Shown here one piece after another: positions 9,638 through 23,017 of a stretch of 64,000 nucleotides of DNA (position 1 is the first letter of the stretch; each line of letters starts with the position of its first letter). Source of the DNA: Warburgia ugandensis. Lineage: Eukaryota > Streptophyta > Magnoliopsida > Canellales > Canellaceae. Below the pieces are notes generated by a model. That model was not told the origin of the DNA. It made no database searches and saw nothing but the letters and a program-made list of their open reading frames with translations. Both the position numbers and the translations under genes were made by a program. The DNA lies in assembly GCA_035236585.1 (NCBI GenBank), contig CP141127.1, positions 45,336,001-45,400,000 on the forward strand, read 5' to 3'.

Positions 9638-9652
9638 AATCTCTATATATAG
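9638..9652 (+). promoter_or_regulatory. LTR TATA box
   Basis: CTCTATATATAGCCC lies about 575 bp into the LTR. The equivalent position reads ACCTATAAATATCCC at about 18225, CTTATAAATACCCG at about 26593 and, on the minus strand, GTAAATACAACCCC near 59190. Conservation of a TATA-like core at one place in four copies supports it as the LTR promoter. A CT-rich leader follows. Confidence 0.55.
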
Positions 9653-12600
9653 CCCATAAAATTTCCCAAAAATTTTTCTAAAAAAATCCCCCATAAGGTG
9701 CCCTAGAATCCCCACAAACACTAGCTCCAAAATCCTTCCCCATCTCCCCCAATTCTCTCTTCTTTCTCCTCTTGTTTTTTTTCTCTGTACAAGGGTCTAT
9801 AGACGTACCCGACACTCTAAGTTCATTGGAGACATCAGGCATATTAATTGATGCCTTACCCCTGATGAACTAGGGTTTCCACCTAGGAAACCCTGGTTCA
9901 ATTAGATTGGTTTGGAATGATGTGATCTACAAAAGGCCTAATGTTCCATGATGATCCACCATCTGGATCTTTGGTAATTGCAAACGAAATTCAAGCATAA
10001 GTGAATCACCGTCTCCGATGGGATTTTCAAGTTATTTCATCCAATCTAGCTATTAAATTGTGATTTGAATCCATTAAAGATCTTCAGCAATGACATGGTT
10101 CCCCTTCTTCTCCAGCAACGACACCGGAGATTTTGGTGTCTGTATATGTTTTCAAAAGCTAGGTTTTCTTTTCTATCTTCTTCTCCTTCTCTGGTGTTAT
10201 TTCTCCCTCTCCGAAGAACTTCTCCTCATCGGACTAGCCCAGGTAAGCATAAATCCCTCTCCTCTTTACATTCCGACTCTCCCATGGTGTTTTTAGGACT
10301 CCTTTGGATCTCCCCGGCTGTTGCTGATCCGATATGAAGGGTTGAGATCCCATCCATTCATAGATTAGATGCAACTTCTAAGCTACTTGATGGATTCTTA
10401 GGCCCCAGGAACCTTAGGAGATGAAATTTGGGCTCTTGATCTTAAGAGAAAAGGAAGATCGGATGATGGGTGATCCAATGGTCTAGATCTGCACCGTGTC
10501 TCCTATCACCAATCACCGCTCCCAATTCACTGGTAAACAGCGGTAACGCAATGTGGGCCACCCTCTATTTTGTCACATTCCTCATACATGATTTGAATCA
10601 TTTATTTATGTACTTAAATCTTGTTTCTTCAATTGAGAACTCAATTTAGCTCAAATTTTAGATCGGAAAGAAGCTATAGATTCCTTGTATTGTGTAGAAT
10701 ATAATGAAATAATGATATTGAGGTTTTTAATTTGATTTATATGAAATAAATTTTAAAGTTATTTCCAACAATAGTGGATCATGATCAAATTGATGTTAAA
10801 ATGGAAATCTGATCAGATGGATAAATTCAAGACATGTCAAAACCTTAACATCAATGATCACAATAGAATTTCCAAGCATCTAGATCAGTTAAATTGATCA
10901 AAACATTATAGATTAAGATCAATCATTGAAAATAGTTGGAAACTTAAAATGAAATTCCTCACTCATTATAAGTTCAATTTTTATGAGGAAGATTCTATGA
11001 ATAGATCTTGATGAGGGGAACCTACTAAACCCATAAAAACAATATGTTGATCATTAAAAAAATTTGTTAATTAAAAATACACCTACTAACACCCTTGATC
11101 AAGTAGATCTGGGGGTGATTAGAAGTGAGGGTTTAGATCCATTAAGGATGTAATGATGATAAATCATCATAGGGATGGTTGGATTGGACTAACATAAACT
11201 AAATTAAAGTTTAGACCATTGAAAGTAAAAATGATCATGGAAAATCCCAATGAATCCTCTTGATCTGGTAGATCAAGAATGATCAGACCAGATGGACCTA
11301 TAAAAGTAATGATCTAAGGCTAATATTATCTTATTAGAGATGTTGGATCAATAAAAAACATGAAAGATCAAGGGTTTTACTCTTAATGCAATATTAACCC
11401 TAGATCTAAAAGATGGACAAATGGGATGGTTGGATCATAAGGATAAATTGACCATATACTTAGTTAATGGTATTTAATAGTAGATTTGATTTAATTATGA
11501 TCCATGTCAAGTTTTAAATTTCAGTATAATTTTCTTTAATTTCTTATATTAAAATGTTGTTAATATTCTAGTTATTTGTTTTATTAGCAAATTTAATTCA
11601 TGTCAAATTTTCAATTCTAGCATGTTTGTCTTTAAATTCCTTTGAGTTAGATTTATTAGTGTAATTTCTTTTAATTTCCTTTACATTAGTAGAGTTATGA
11701 AAAATACCTTAAAATGGGTAATTAATGAAATATAGTTGGACTTCACAAAATGCACATGTACATCATGAGAAATAATCATAGTAAGGATTATTATTAGTAG
11801 GACAATATAAGGGGTGGATTTTCCATTTCCTTGGGCCAAAATAGGAGCATAATAAACATCCATGAATGACATAGTATATGTTCATGGAATTAATTAAAAT
11901 CAAATAGAAATAAAACTTAGAATTATGAGCTCATAGGACCTTATTAAAGGATGAGCTAAGGCTATGCCCTTGCATGTTATTCAACGTGCTTAAGTGGGTT
12001 TCTAATGAGCCTCGTTGTCCCTCCACCTTCTATTGACATTTGTTGAGGTCTAAATGCCTCCTTACATGAGGATTGAATTAATTGCGTTGGGAATGGCATG
12101 TAACTGGTAAACCATGGTCAATTGGAAATAAGAGGAGCTGTATAAAATTAAGAATGAATAAGTTACCCTCAATCCAGTAAAATACTAACTGGTTGAGAAA
12201 TAATAATAAGAGTATAAAAGGTTAGCAAATTATATAACCCTAATAAAAATTATAAGTAAGATAAGGATGATCTGGCAAAATCCAAGAGAGATCTTGAATG
12301 ATCAAAAACAATAAAAGAAAAGAAATACAATGTAGAGTATATTATTATTGTGTGATTTTACTTATAGTATAGATTTGTTAGCTTAGAAGGTTTGAAACCT
12401 TGATCATATATGATTCAAGTAAAATTAAGGCATCCTTCATAGGATAACCCAAATACATGTAGAAAGAATACTTGTATAAAGGAATAACTTTATATGTATG
12501 GTTTGATAGATGCATAAATCAAGACCATGATGGACAATATAGAGTGAATACCACTTTGAGGTAGGTGGATGTACAAAAATGTATTAAAGATTCATGTGTA

Positions 12601-13463
12601 TATATATATGATCTTTTGTCTAGAATTATAAACCTTCATGATATAAGTATAACTAGTACCTTAGAACAATAATGATCCAATCAAGTAATCCAACCCCATG
12701 ATCCAATCAAACGATGAGAAATTAGTGAGATGTGTGGACTAAGAAAACCCTAAGAATAGGGCATAGAAAATATTCTAGCTTTAGTTAAACAAACACATCG
12801 TATGATATGTATAATGTATTTTACATACAAGCATGGTGGCTTGTGATTTTGTTTTACATAGTCCTATGCTTCAGGATGCTATGCTAGGGAAGTTATGAGG
12901 GTTTGGCCACTCGTTTCCTGAAATGTATGATATGATGGATACAATGCCCAAAGAGAGGCTAAAAGTCAGGTGGGGCAACCATGGGAAGGCTGCCATTGTG
13001 ACAGCCATGGTCCTCACCCATTCGGACATGGATTTTGTTATTTTCACAGTTGGTATCAGTGGATTATTATGTAGATATCTGGGCGTACTACACAAATTTA
13101 AACTGCGACATAGTAGTCATTGAGTATTTTGCATTATGATGCTTGTATAATAGGCATAGTGAGATGCCATGGCATGATAAAATGGCAAGTACAATGAAAT
13201 ACTTGAGTTCCTTGAGAGAATATCCCCATATGATATTTGGCTGATTATTGATCTCCTAAGTAGGAGTATAGCCTGGGGAAGGAACAAGTTTTGAGTATTT
13301 TCACTATTTTAATGGGGTTACCCTATACTACATAAATGATGTATATACTCTATGATGAGATGATCCATGAGTGGATAAACATGATAGAATGATGACTAAG
13401 GTATTTATTCTTATATTATTGAAGTAGTATATATTTTGTATCCCCTACCAAGCATAGCTTGTT

Positions 13464-13499
13464 GAGATATTGTAAATGTTTGAATGTTTACAATATCTC
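13464..13499 (+). promoter_or_regulatory. LTR stem-loop near the 3' end of the leader
   Basis: GAGATATTGTAAA and TTTACAATATCTC form a perfect 13-bp stem around a 10-base loop, followed at once by ACATACAGGG. The same hairpin recurs at 31126-31161 and in weakened form at 22601-22636 and on the minus strand near 55343-55376. The function is unknown. The adjoining CAG might be a splice acceptor of a leader intron. Confidence 0.55.
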
Positions 13500-13832
13500 A
13501 CATACAGGGAAGGTGACATAAGGATGTAAAGCTTGAAGAATCAAAAGCTGTAAGACTGATCATGGTATTTCTCTTAAGGATTGTGTAATCATGCTCTGTA
13601 CTTTGTAATTTAGATTGTAATTGTAGTACAGGGGCTATGTAAAAGTGAACTACTAGATGATTCTTGGTATTCAATAAAAATTTATTTTATACAAAATGTC
13701 TGTGTATTATGTACATTGAGGTGAGACTTGGGTCTTCTTGTAAATGAATTTAAAAGAAAAGAATTTCCTTTGCATTGTTTGTGAAATTTTTTTACCACTA
13801 AGGGCCTTGTACTAAAAACCTAGGTCGTCATA

Positions 13833-13850
13833 GTCGATATTAGAGCCATT
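13833..13850 (+). other. Primer binding site, degenerate (initiator Met tRNA)
   Basis: GTCGATATTAGAGCC directly follows the LTR end. It is a changed form of the TGGTATCAGAGC primer site used by Ty3/gypsy elements, seen in better form at 23018 and 35561. Confidence 0.6.
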
Positions 13851-13929
13851 CACCCAGTTGCAGTATAGTACCCTTATATCCAATATGATTATGATAATCC
13901 AAGTTGAAGATGAGCAACAGGAAAGTCTT

Positions 13930-14065
13930 AGTTGAGAATGAGCATAGAAAGAGTTGACTCAGTAGTTAAGGATGAGTATAGAAAGAGTTGACTCATTAGT
14001 TAAGGATGAGTGTAGAAAGAGTTAACTCATTAGTTGAGGATGAGTATAGAAAGAGTTAATGTAAT
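13930..14065 (+). repeat. Short tandem repeat, 34 bp by 4
   Basis: Four copies of a unit that reads AGTTGAGGATGAGTATAGAA then AGAGTTGACTCATT lie in the start of the internal region. The sister element has only two copies (about 23122-23190), so copy number differs between family members. Confidence 0.75.
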
Positions 14066-15269
14066 TAACTCATGAAGGAATAATATAGTACAAGTAGTTA
14101 TTACTTAGTGAAAGGACTAGGAATACTACTTAGTAAGTAAGAATCCCAATAGAGAGAATAGTAAGTTATAAAAATCAGTAAGGAAAACATTACAATAGAT
14201 AAAGATGTAATGTATGATATTCAGGTCTAACCTGAAGTCTTAAGTAAACATATATATGTAGAAATAAAATACACCAATATTAATACAAATATAACCATTA
14301 TTAAGCAAAATAAATGAGATTAAAAGAAAGAAGTGGTAAATTGAAAAATATGATGGAAATGGTGTAGGAGGAAAAACTTCAACCTTTATAGGAAAGGGGA
14401 AGTATAATTTGAAGAAGCAATAGGTACTAAAGATAAAACCTTATAGTTATTACAAAATTCAAAATTAATAAATAATAAATAATAAATATAAATGTTAGAG
14501 TTACAATTGCTACATATATAGTATTATGGCAATCAGTAAATGAATTTAATCATCAAAATAGAGAATAGTTTTAAATAAAGATGAATAAGGAGATAAGTAA
14601 GTATTTTCTCCCCAAAATTAGTAAAAGAAAAAGGGTCTAATAAAGAGATGATAAAATTTTAGAGCATGAAGAAGTGATCTTTAAAATTAAATGATAAGAA
14701 AGGAGAAAGTTAGATATGTTGAAATGGAAATATATATATATATATAATCCCAAACTTACTAAGAAAGATAATTAAAATATATTGTTAATGAAGAAATTAT
14801 AGTCCATGCATATGGTACAACACATATGAAATCACTAAGTTAGAAATTATATTGGTATGATAAATCAATGGTGGAAATTGGCACAAAAGAATTATTAAGA
14901 ATTAGAGGGATATTGATATAATAACTTTGGTGATATTGAAACTAATTTTGGGACTATAGTAAAGAGAAGTACATTTGACATGGATAGTGAAATGATGGAA
15001 AATAAAAACAATCAGAAATATTGATATGATGATTTGGGAAAATATAGTTATTGATTATCATAAAGAGGAGTACATCTTATTGATCATGGCAAATAAAATG
15101 CTATATATAATAGAGATATTAATTCCACTTATATGATAGACTTGGTGATATTGAAAGATTTAAGAAATATAGTAAGGAGAAATATATTTTGAAGGAGTGG
15201 TGAAATAAAAATGAAAAATGAAGACCTATAAACAAATATTGGTAGCTAAACTTCAATTTAAAGTTTGGA

Positions 15270-15400
15270 AAAAATGAGGGGGCAGTTGGCGAGCAAGGAG
15301 GAGGTTTGTGTGGGGTACCAAAGAGCGGGGAGGTGGGGGGCGAGGAGGGGGGGAGAGGTGCGGAGAAGGTGAGGGGGGATCTGAGCAGGGGGGTGTCCAT
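15270..15400 (+). repeat. G-rich minisatellite, right part
   Basis: Resumes the repeat interrupted at 9067: TGTGGGGTACCAAAGAGCGG, GGAGGTGGGG, GAGGAGGGGGG and AGCAGGGGGGTG. The minus-strand Pro/Ser-rich frame 15119-15400 only reflects the repeat. Confidence 0.75.
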
Positions 15401-17114
15401 GTACTGCTGTAGATTAATTTATTCTTAATGATTATTTTTCATCATTTTCTATGGAGAATTAAGTGATTGGTGCAAATCCTAGCTTTGGAGGTAATCATTC
15501 AAATGAATCAAAACCAACAAGTGTGATCTTATAGGTCTGCTTGATTGTTTCCTCTTTTATTTTGTTAAGATTTCTTGTAATAACATCTAGTAATTCCAAT
15601 GCATGTTTTCATTTTTTTCTAATTTGCTTTCCTAGTTAAATCAAGACCAATCTCTCTTAGGATAGGTGTTGTAGCTTTCAAATTACCCTCAATTCCAAAA
15701 CCATGAGTTTGTACTTTAGATGTTAATGAATTCAATCCATTGTCAACCTACACATCATCCAAAGAATTTTGGGACAACCTATAGGCAATCCAGGACTATG
15801 AAAGTGATTCTTATTTATTTCATAATATGGAACACATGGCCCAGCTTTAGGCAGAAGAAAAAGAAGAAGAAGAAGATAAATCTCATACATAAATAGAAAA
15901 CATGGTGCTTGGCCTGGAAATTCCATTTCTAAAGTATCCATAAGCAAAAGCATGACACATGCAAATCATCACATAGTAGAATTTATAAAGTTCAACAATG
16001 GCATTAAGTACCAATCTTTGTGATTCTACTTGAACCTTTTCAAATGCATGATGGAATTAATTAACAACAATTGTATGCTTCATATTTATAGAGTTTATGA
16101 AGTGGTTAATTACACAATGTAGTCCATTTTAAGGTTTTAAACCTTAAAAAGGCACTAATATATATCCATTTACTTGGTTAACATGTTCATGCCAACACTA
16201 GGTTAATACATGTTATATTGCCTTTCATATTTCCTTTTATCCCAAAACTGGTGCATTCTAGATCCTCCCATTTCCTTGAATTTTTCTTGCATTGCTTTTG
16301 AATGTTTTTCTAAGCATTTGCCTTTTATAGATTTGATTTTCCATCTTCTTTCATGTAATTCTTTTCGAAGGCATGTATAACAAACTACTTGGAAGTATAG
16401 TTTCAATTTAGTTTTCACATCATGGATCTATCAATCTTAGTTAATCATGCCAGCTACTTCATGAATGTGTTTTCATACTAGTTCAAGTTCATGTCTTATG
16501 ATAATTGTTCAACCATAAATGTTCATTTAACTTCCACCTTGATAATCATTAATTGTCACAATGTTTGATGTTTAATACTTTGGTCACTAATTTATAACCT
16601 AAGTATTATCACATCTTACTAGTTCAAGTTCATGTCTTATGATAATTGTTCAACCATCCATGTTCATTTAGCATCCATCTTGATAAATCATTAATTGTCA
16701 CAATGTTTGATGTTTAATACTTTGGTCACTAATTTATAACCTAAGTATTATCACATCATGCCATGGCTTGTCTCATTAATTGTTGCGTTTCTTTGATAGC
16801 ATTTCCATAGATTAGCACATGTCAATTTCCATGACATACTCATTGCATATAGTTTGTTATGGAATTTCCATGGCTTATATCATATTCATCTCCCTGTCAC
16901 ATTCATAGTCTATGTACATCACCTTATAGCATTTCTCTTTATTTAAGTACTATGTCAATTGTCATTTTCCTAAGCCATATACTTGTTCTCTCTATGGTAC
17001 TTTAATGATCAATATCCATAGGTCCTATGTACTTAGCAATTCAATTATTGGATGGAATTTTGTTTCTTTAAATTCAATACATAGCCTGTTTTGTTCTTAT
17101 ATCATTAAGTGTTT
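15401..17114. other. Region upstream of the Ptta gene part, no gene
   Basis: AT-rich sequence with a purine run (AAGAAAAAGAAGAAGAAGAA near 15855) and a local tandem duplication (see 16478-16757). It probably holds leader or intron sequence of the Transposase_24 gene that becomes readable at about 17115. Minus-strand frames at 15732-15953 and 16203-16418 match nothing I know. Confidence 0.4.
16478..16757. repeat. Tandem duplication, 140 bp by 2
   Basis: ACTAGTTCAAGTTCATGTC starts at 16478 and again at 16618. The two copies are nearly identical through AAGTATTATCACATC, with only a few differences in the middle (for example ACCATAAATG against ACCATCCATG). The high identity points to a recent local duplication in otherwise diverged DNA. 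Confidence 0.9.
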
Positions 17115-17640
17115 CTTTGTAGTAATGATGGAATGAGAAGAACATCAAACCAAAGATTTAGGCCACATTGAAGGGCATGAACAAGAGGCCAACATGAGAA
17201 CTACTCCAAAAAGAAAGGGCAGAGGTGAACAACAATGGAAAAGGTTATCAAGAGAAATTTGAAGGGAATTAAAGAAACTATCCAATACAATGGTAGAGGG
17301 CAAGAGATTGGTGAGAATGCTCCTGCTTATAGTAACTTTCTCTGCCTTACAATATGTAGCATGGTTCCTATCACATTTGAGGATTGGAGACATGTGCCAT
17401 CCTCAACAAAAGATTCAATATGGAAAATGGTGAAGCTATGTAAACATTAAATACTTGTATTATTTATAGTATAACTTTCCTTATTTTTCAAATATAGTGA
17501 TTTAATGTGTTCAATTTGCAATCTACCTATGATCTGCTGGGTGACAAGAAGATGCCTGCTTTACAAGGGGTAGGTAAGTAGTGGAGAAAATGGAAGAACT
17601 ACCTTGTTTGCAATTACATAGCTCCAAATGTCAACATGCT
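17115..17640 (+). pseudogene. Ptta/En-Spm Transposase_24 gene, 5' part
   Basis: The reading RTTPKRKGRGEQQ, then MEKVIKRNLKGIKETIQYNG, RGQEIGENAPAYSNFLCLT and ICSMVPITFEDWRHVPSSTK matches the start of the Ptta/En/Spm (Transposase_24) proteins, the second gene of plant CACTA elements. A GTAAAC donor at 17440 and an acceptor after TTTCAAATATAG (17497) bracket a candidate 58-bp intron. The next exon reads YDLLGDKKMPALQGVGK, a stop, then WRKWKNYLVCNYIAPNVNM. The gene is then cut by the LTR element at 17644 and resumes near 31352. A frameshift near 17220 and an in-frame stop at about 17579 show it was decaying. Confidence 0.8.
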
Positions 17641-17643
17641 GTC

Positions 17644-20600
17644 TGTAATAACCCTAATTTTTATGAATATAATTGACTTATTAAAAGTCAAAAGTTGAAA
17701 TTTTAAAAGTGGAGCTAGAACATTGAGTTCCAAGAAAATTCATTTTTATAAAAATAAAATCAAGACTTAAAACTTGGATATTTGTAATGTACTTGAAAAA
17801 CTGATCTAGAATGACTGTAAGTACGTCAAATTTTGAGTCCTAATGAAAAATGCTTATTTTTTTTTTTCTATTTTTATGAATAAAAGGATAAAATAGTAAT
17901 TTTACTCATAACCAAGACCTAAGACATCAAAATTTGGAATGTACTCAAAAAATCGATCAAAATTACACTAAGTACACTCAATTCTGAGTTCATAGGAATA
18001 AACCCTACTTTTCTCCATTTTTGAAATTAAAGGGGCAAATGGGTCTTTTCACAACTATGTGGGGCCCACAAGGTGGGCCAATGTTCTGGAAGACCACCAT
18101 CATGCGTCAAACCACTACCAACTGCTATTGGAGAAGGAGGTAGTAGTGGGAATCCAATGCTAATTTAATAATAAAAAGAATTGAAACATGATAATTACAT
18201 GTAATCATAAAAAATTCAAAAAACACCTATAAATATCCCATAAAAATTTCCAAATTTTTTTCTAACATTCGTCACGAGGTCCCCTACAATGCCCTAAAAT
18301 CCAAATCAAAGCTCCCCAAATCTCTCCCTCTTTCCCTCTTTTATTCATTTTGCCTTAGGCATTTCCCCAAAGCACCAGACGATCCAAGTCAATTAGAACT
18401 GTCGGGTGCTTCCTTGGATGCATCGTCCCTAATGGAACCTAGGTTCCGTCTAGAAATCACTAATTCAATTAGCCATGAAATTCCAGCCAACCAATCACCA
18501 TCTCCACTATTTGATTGATTCGGGCTCAAATTATCTACAAAAACCCCAAGAAATCATGATGACCTAACAGTTGGATTGTTAGAAAATGCAAAATGAAAGT
18601 CAGATCTAGTATTGACAATGTGTCTAGCAAGTTCTTCATGAAATTCTATCTAATCTAGCTAGTATAATTCAATCTCATCCCAATGAATCACTCTAGAACA
18701 TGGGGATCTATGTTTCCCCAATGGTTTTATTCCTTCTCCGACAACGAAACCGGAGAAATCTCTGTCTGTATTCAAAATCTGATGTAGCTAGGGTTTTGAA
18801 GTGGATTTCTTATTTTTTAGTGTGATTTCTCTCATTTCTGGTGAAATTACTTCACCAGACCAGACTAGGTAGGTGCACTCTCCTTCCCTTGTTATTTTCT
18901 AGCACTCCCTTGAAGTTTTCTGGCCATCCCTAAGCTCCCCTAGCCATTGATCCATCAAGAGCGATGGATCTGGCAATAAGGGCTGAGATCTCATCCATGG
19001 ACGGATCAGATGCAACCTCTAACTTGTTGGATGAATTCTTGGGGCCCAAAAACCCTAGGGTAAGAAATCTTGGCCCTTTGATGTTTCGAATTTGGGAGAT
19101 TTGGAGAAGGGTTGATCCGATGGTCTAGATCGGACCGTCTCAACCAATCTCCTAAATCAAGCATTGATCTGAGCCTGACCCCACCCAGATCATTTAGTCA
19201 CGTTTTGGAATTGTCTAGTTCATTCCAAATCATCTTGCCATGTTCCAGATCATCTAAAACACATTCTAATGGCAAGATCAAATCTAAGTCGTTGATTTTT
19301 TTAACTGAAATATTTTTTCTTGAATTGAGAGCTCCTTTTAGCTATGAATTTCTAACATTGTTTTGAATCTAATGGAGATATTAGATTTATGTTTTTAATT
19401 GTATTTACTTGTGATAATCACTAAAATCCGTTCCAATAGTAATGGATCATGATCAAGATGACATTAAAATGGAAATATGAATGGATGTATGGATTCAGGA
19501 GGTCCAAAAACCTTAAGGACCATGATCTGAACCAATAAAATCATAAATTAAATTCATGAAAATTTCTATTTTTAAAGAGATAATGGTACTAACATCCTTG
19601 ATCAGTGAAATTTGGAATGATTAGACTTTATAATTTTGATCCAATGATGATCTTGTGATTCTGGAACATGGAATCAATGGTTAGAAGTGACTGATCTATG
19701 TTTAATTAAGAAACCTAGCCTTAAAAGAAGAAAAATCGTAATAATGAACATGGATCTTCATGATCTAATTAATCAAGCATGATTAGACCTTTCAAAATAG
19801 TTTATATGATGATCTAAATATATAATTACAATAATTAAATGGTTAGATATAATTTATTTTCCAGATCTTAAGATATTGACCCTTAAAAGTAGTAAAATCC
19901 ATAAAAGTGAATGGTAATCTCCTTGAATAGTTTGATCAAGGATGATTGGATAGTGTGGATGTATCTGGATGATGATATGAAATTAAGATCATATGGATTG
20001 ATAGACTTGATGATGATAATTTGGGATATATTAAGATCTATGCCCTTAAATTGGATAAAATGGCTTAAGATCTTCTTAATCGGTTGGATAAAGAAGGATC
20101 AGATCATTTGATGAGATGCATAAATGACCTAGTGATCAAATCACATTAAGAAAATCTATTAGATCTATAGGAAAATGAAAGATTAAGATCTAAACCCTAA
20201 ATGGGATGAAAAGTGAATAGAAATCAAATATGATTGTTGGATCACGATGAACAGTTATGGCATGTTAAATTTTCATTTGAATTATTAAATTATATTGTAA
20301 ATGTCTTTCATTTCTTAATAGATATAATTGTTAGATTTATTTATTTATGCTCTAATGCTTATGTTATAATTACATTGAAAATGTAATTAAATGAAAAATA
20401 GAGTTGAAGGGCATTTACATGGAATGAATGACATGGAGTTAATGATAGTAAGGGCTATAGTTAGTAGGACAATATAAGGATTATAAAATCCTTGGCTCAA
20501 CATTTAAAATATTCATAGACTTAATTAAAATCAATTAGAAAGAGTACATAGGGTTAAAATGCTCATAGGAACCTTAGGAAAGGTGGAGTTAAGGTCACTG

Positions 20601-23017
20601 TAGTGAATGCTGAACATAGTGGTTAATGGGGTTTTCTAATAGAGCCTAGCTCTTCCCCTACCTTCCATTGATTTTGGTGAGGTCTAAGCACCTCCTTATA
20701 TGAGGATTGAAGTAATCACTTTGTGTTTAGCCATTCAACTAGTAAGCCTTAGTCAATTGGAAATAAGAAGGGTAGTCTAGACTTAGGATGAAATAAGCTA
20801 TCTTTAACCAGCAAAGCATTAATTGGTTGAATAATAATAAGAGCATAAAATGTTTGTAAATTATCTAATACTAATAAAAATTGTAAGTAAGATAAGGATG
20901 ATCAAACAAGATCCATAGGATCTTGAATGATCAAGAACAATAAGAATCCTAATGTTGTATTTTATTATGTATCCATGTATTTATGTTGTAGACAAATCTA
21001 GATCATTAGATTAGATAATCCAAACCCTTCATTAAATATGATTCAAGGAAAAGAACCAGGATCATCCTCCTTAGGGATGATTGAATAACTAAACTTAAAT
21101 CAAAGAAGAACTAGATGATAGAAGATCTAGGCCCTTGATCTTTATCAACAGGTATAGATTGTTGATCATAAGATCTATGAAAGATTAAGATCAAGGAGAT
21201 GGACACACAAAGACTTAGAGATAGAAAATACTTAGATCTAAAAGATTAGAAGATCATTCTAATCATTAGATCTATTGATCAATAGGATAAAATGCTATCA
21301 AAGGAAGATAAATTGTATGGATGATAGGAACACAAGATAGATCTAGATCCTTTATATCAAATGATAAGATTAGATAAGGAATATAGATAGGAGATTATCC
21401 AAAATTGTACAAATAATGAAAGTATGTATGTATTTATAGATTACATGCATCAATCATAGAGGATCTGAAGGGATTGATCACAACATGAAGGTAGGTGGAA
21501 CTTTAAGAATACAAGACCTATGGTCTATGGAATTGTTGTTATACATAGACATCATAATGTTTAGGAATGATAAAATGCTTAGTTACTTTGAATCATAATT
21601 CATGTATATGAGATAGAGATAACTGTTCAAATTAAATGGAATACATAATAAATACATGGGTATCATTTATGATTACCCCTAAACTTAGATAAGAACATAA
21701 TAATGATGGATATCATTTGTATCAAATGAGTATCCTTGCACTTAATTACATTTGGTATATGAATACCAAATTAAAGGAAATGGGGATCATTTACAATAAA
21801 TGATTAATCCCTAAACTTATATGAACATGGGTATCATTCATTGCGAATGAGGATCCCTAAATCTAGAAATGAAATTATATCCTTAGTGTGAGGATATTGA
21901 ATACAAGGATGATAATATGAGCAGACAGATTGTCTAAGATGTACAAGAAGTATTTTAGATACAAGCATGGAGGCTTGTGGCTTTGTTTTAAATAGGCATA
22001 AGCCCAGAGATGCTATGCTAGGGAAGTTATGAGGGTTTGGCCACCCGCTTCTAGAAATTTGATGATATTATGATACCTTGCCTGAAGGGAGGCTAAAAGT
22101 TGGGTGGGGCAATTGTGGGAAGGCCCAACTATGAAAGTCCTATCTCCCCATATAGGCAGTGTCACAATATTTTCCACCATGGTATCAGTGGTGAACAGGG
22201 TAGTTTCCGAGCGCACTAGTATGGATTAGACTATAGCATGGTATTCCTTGAGTATTTGCATATGATAAATGGTGTAGTGGGATGCCGATACTACCCTAAT
22301 GGGGGAGTATTTTTTCAGCAAAAGTCTAGATGATTTATCAACTTAGTATATCTAAGTATGATTATTGATGTTTGAGATATTGACTATTTTTCATAGTTTT
22401 TGACCATATATAGTGGTGAGTGGTTTGGAATTATCATAGTAGATGTTACATGATAAATTATATGATAGAATGATCATATATGGTATGGTTCATGGAAATT
22501 GAATTATGTGATTCATATGGAATATGATGATTATGAATACTTTACTTTTGAATTATATGATTCCATATGTTCTTGAATCCCCTACTAAGCATAGCTTGCT
22601 CAGATATGGTAAATGTTTGAATATTTACAATATCTCAGATACAGAAAGAAAAGAAATGGAGGGATACGACATGGGAAGACAAAGACCATAGTACTGATCA
22701 AGACTATGTACTATTGTAGAAAGGATTGGATTGTATTTTGATTTGTGTATTTTGGACATAAGATGTAATAAAGGGGCTGTGTATGTGAACCACTGGATTG
22801 ACCCTACAATTTTAATAAAATGAGTTTCTTTGGAAACATATATTGTATACAAAATTATGTATATATATGTGAGTGAAATGTGGCATTCGGGTTTTCTGAA
22901 AAGAATTTCATAGAGAAAAAAATTTGCTGCTTAAGTTTTTAAAATGTTTGCAAAATTGGTCAACCACCATTTGAAAATATATAACAAAAATGTATTTCAA
23001 AAACCCAGGTCGCCACA
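17644..23017 (+). repeat. 5' LTR, 5.4 kb
   Basis: Begins TGTAATAACCCTAATTTT and ends AACCCAGGTCGCCACA, followed by the primer site. It contains the TATA region near 18225 and a small open frame (19911-20111) that recurs at the same place in the other LTR (28446-28646). That frame persists because the LTRs are copies of each other, not because of any recognisable protein. Confidence 0.88.

Larger units (their letters stand above)
9068..13832 (+). repeat. Long LTR, 4.8 kb
   Basis: Starts TGTAATAACCCCAATTTG and ends AACCTAGGTCGTCATA, immediately before a primer-binding-like sequence. Landmarks shared with the other family LTRs include a GTGGGGCCCACA word near 9476, a TATA-box region near 9640 and a CAG/GTAAGC word near 10240. 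A GAGGGTTTGGCCAC word lies near 12898 and a stem-loop at 13464-13499. Confidence 0.85.
9068..15269 (+). mobile_element. Partial long-LTR retrotransposon (Ty3/gypsy-like, non-coding)
   Basis: One long LTR (9068-13832) followed by the first 1.4 kb of an internal region. It belongs to the same family as the elements at 17644 and 54943: all begin TGTAATAACCC and end near GGTCGTCACA or GGTCGCCACA. The internal part matches 23018-24415 closely, then homology stops at about 15269, where G-rich minisatellite resumes. No second LTR is present, so the element is incomplete. No gag or pol similarity is visible. Flanking G-rich sequence on both sides indicates insertion into the minisatellite. The LTR differs from the 17644 family members more than those two differ from each other. 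Confidence 0.8.

Noticed and set aside
19911-20111. Conserved small protein, also present at 28446-28646
   Set aside because: The two frames are the same position of two LTR copies. Conservation reflects the copy relationship, and the residue composition is that of AT-rich non-coding DNA.
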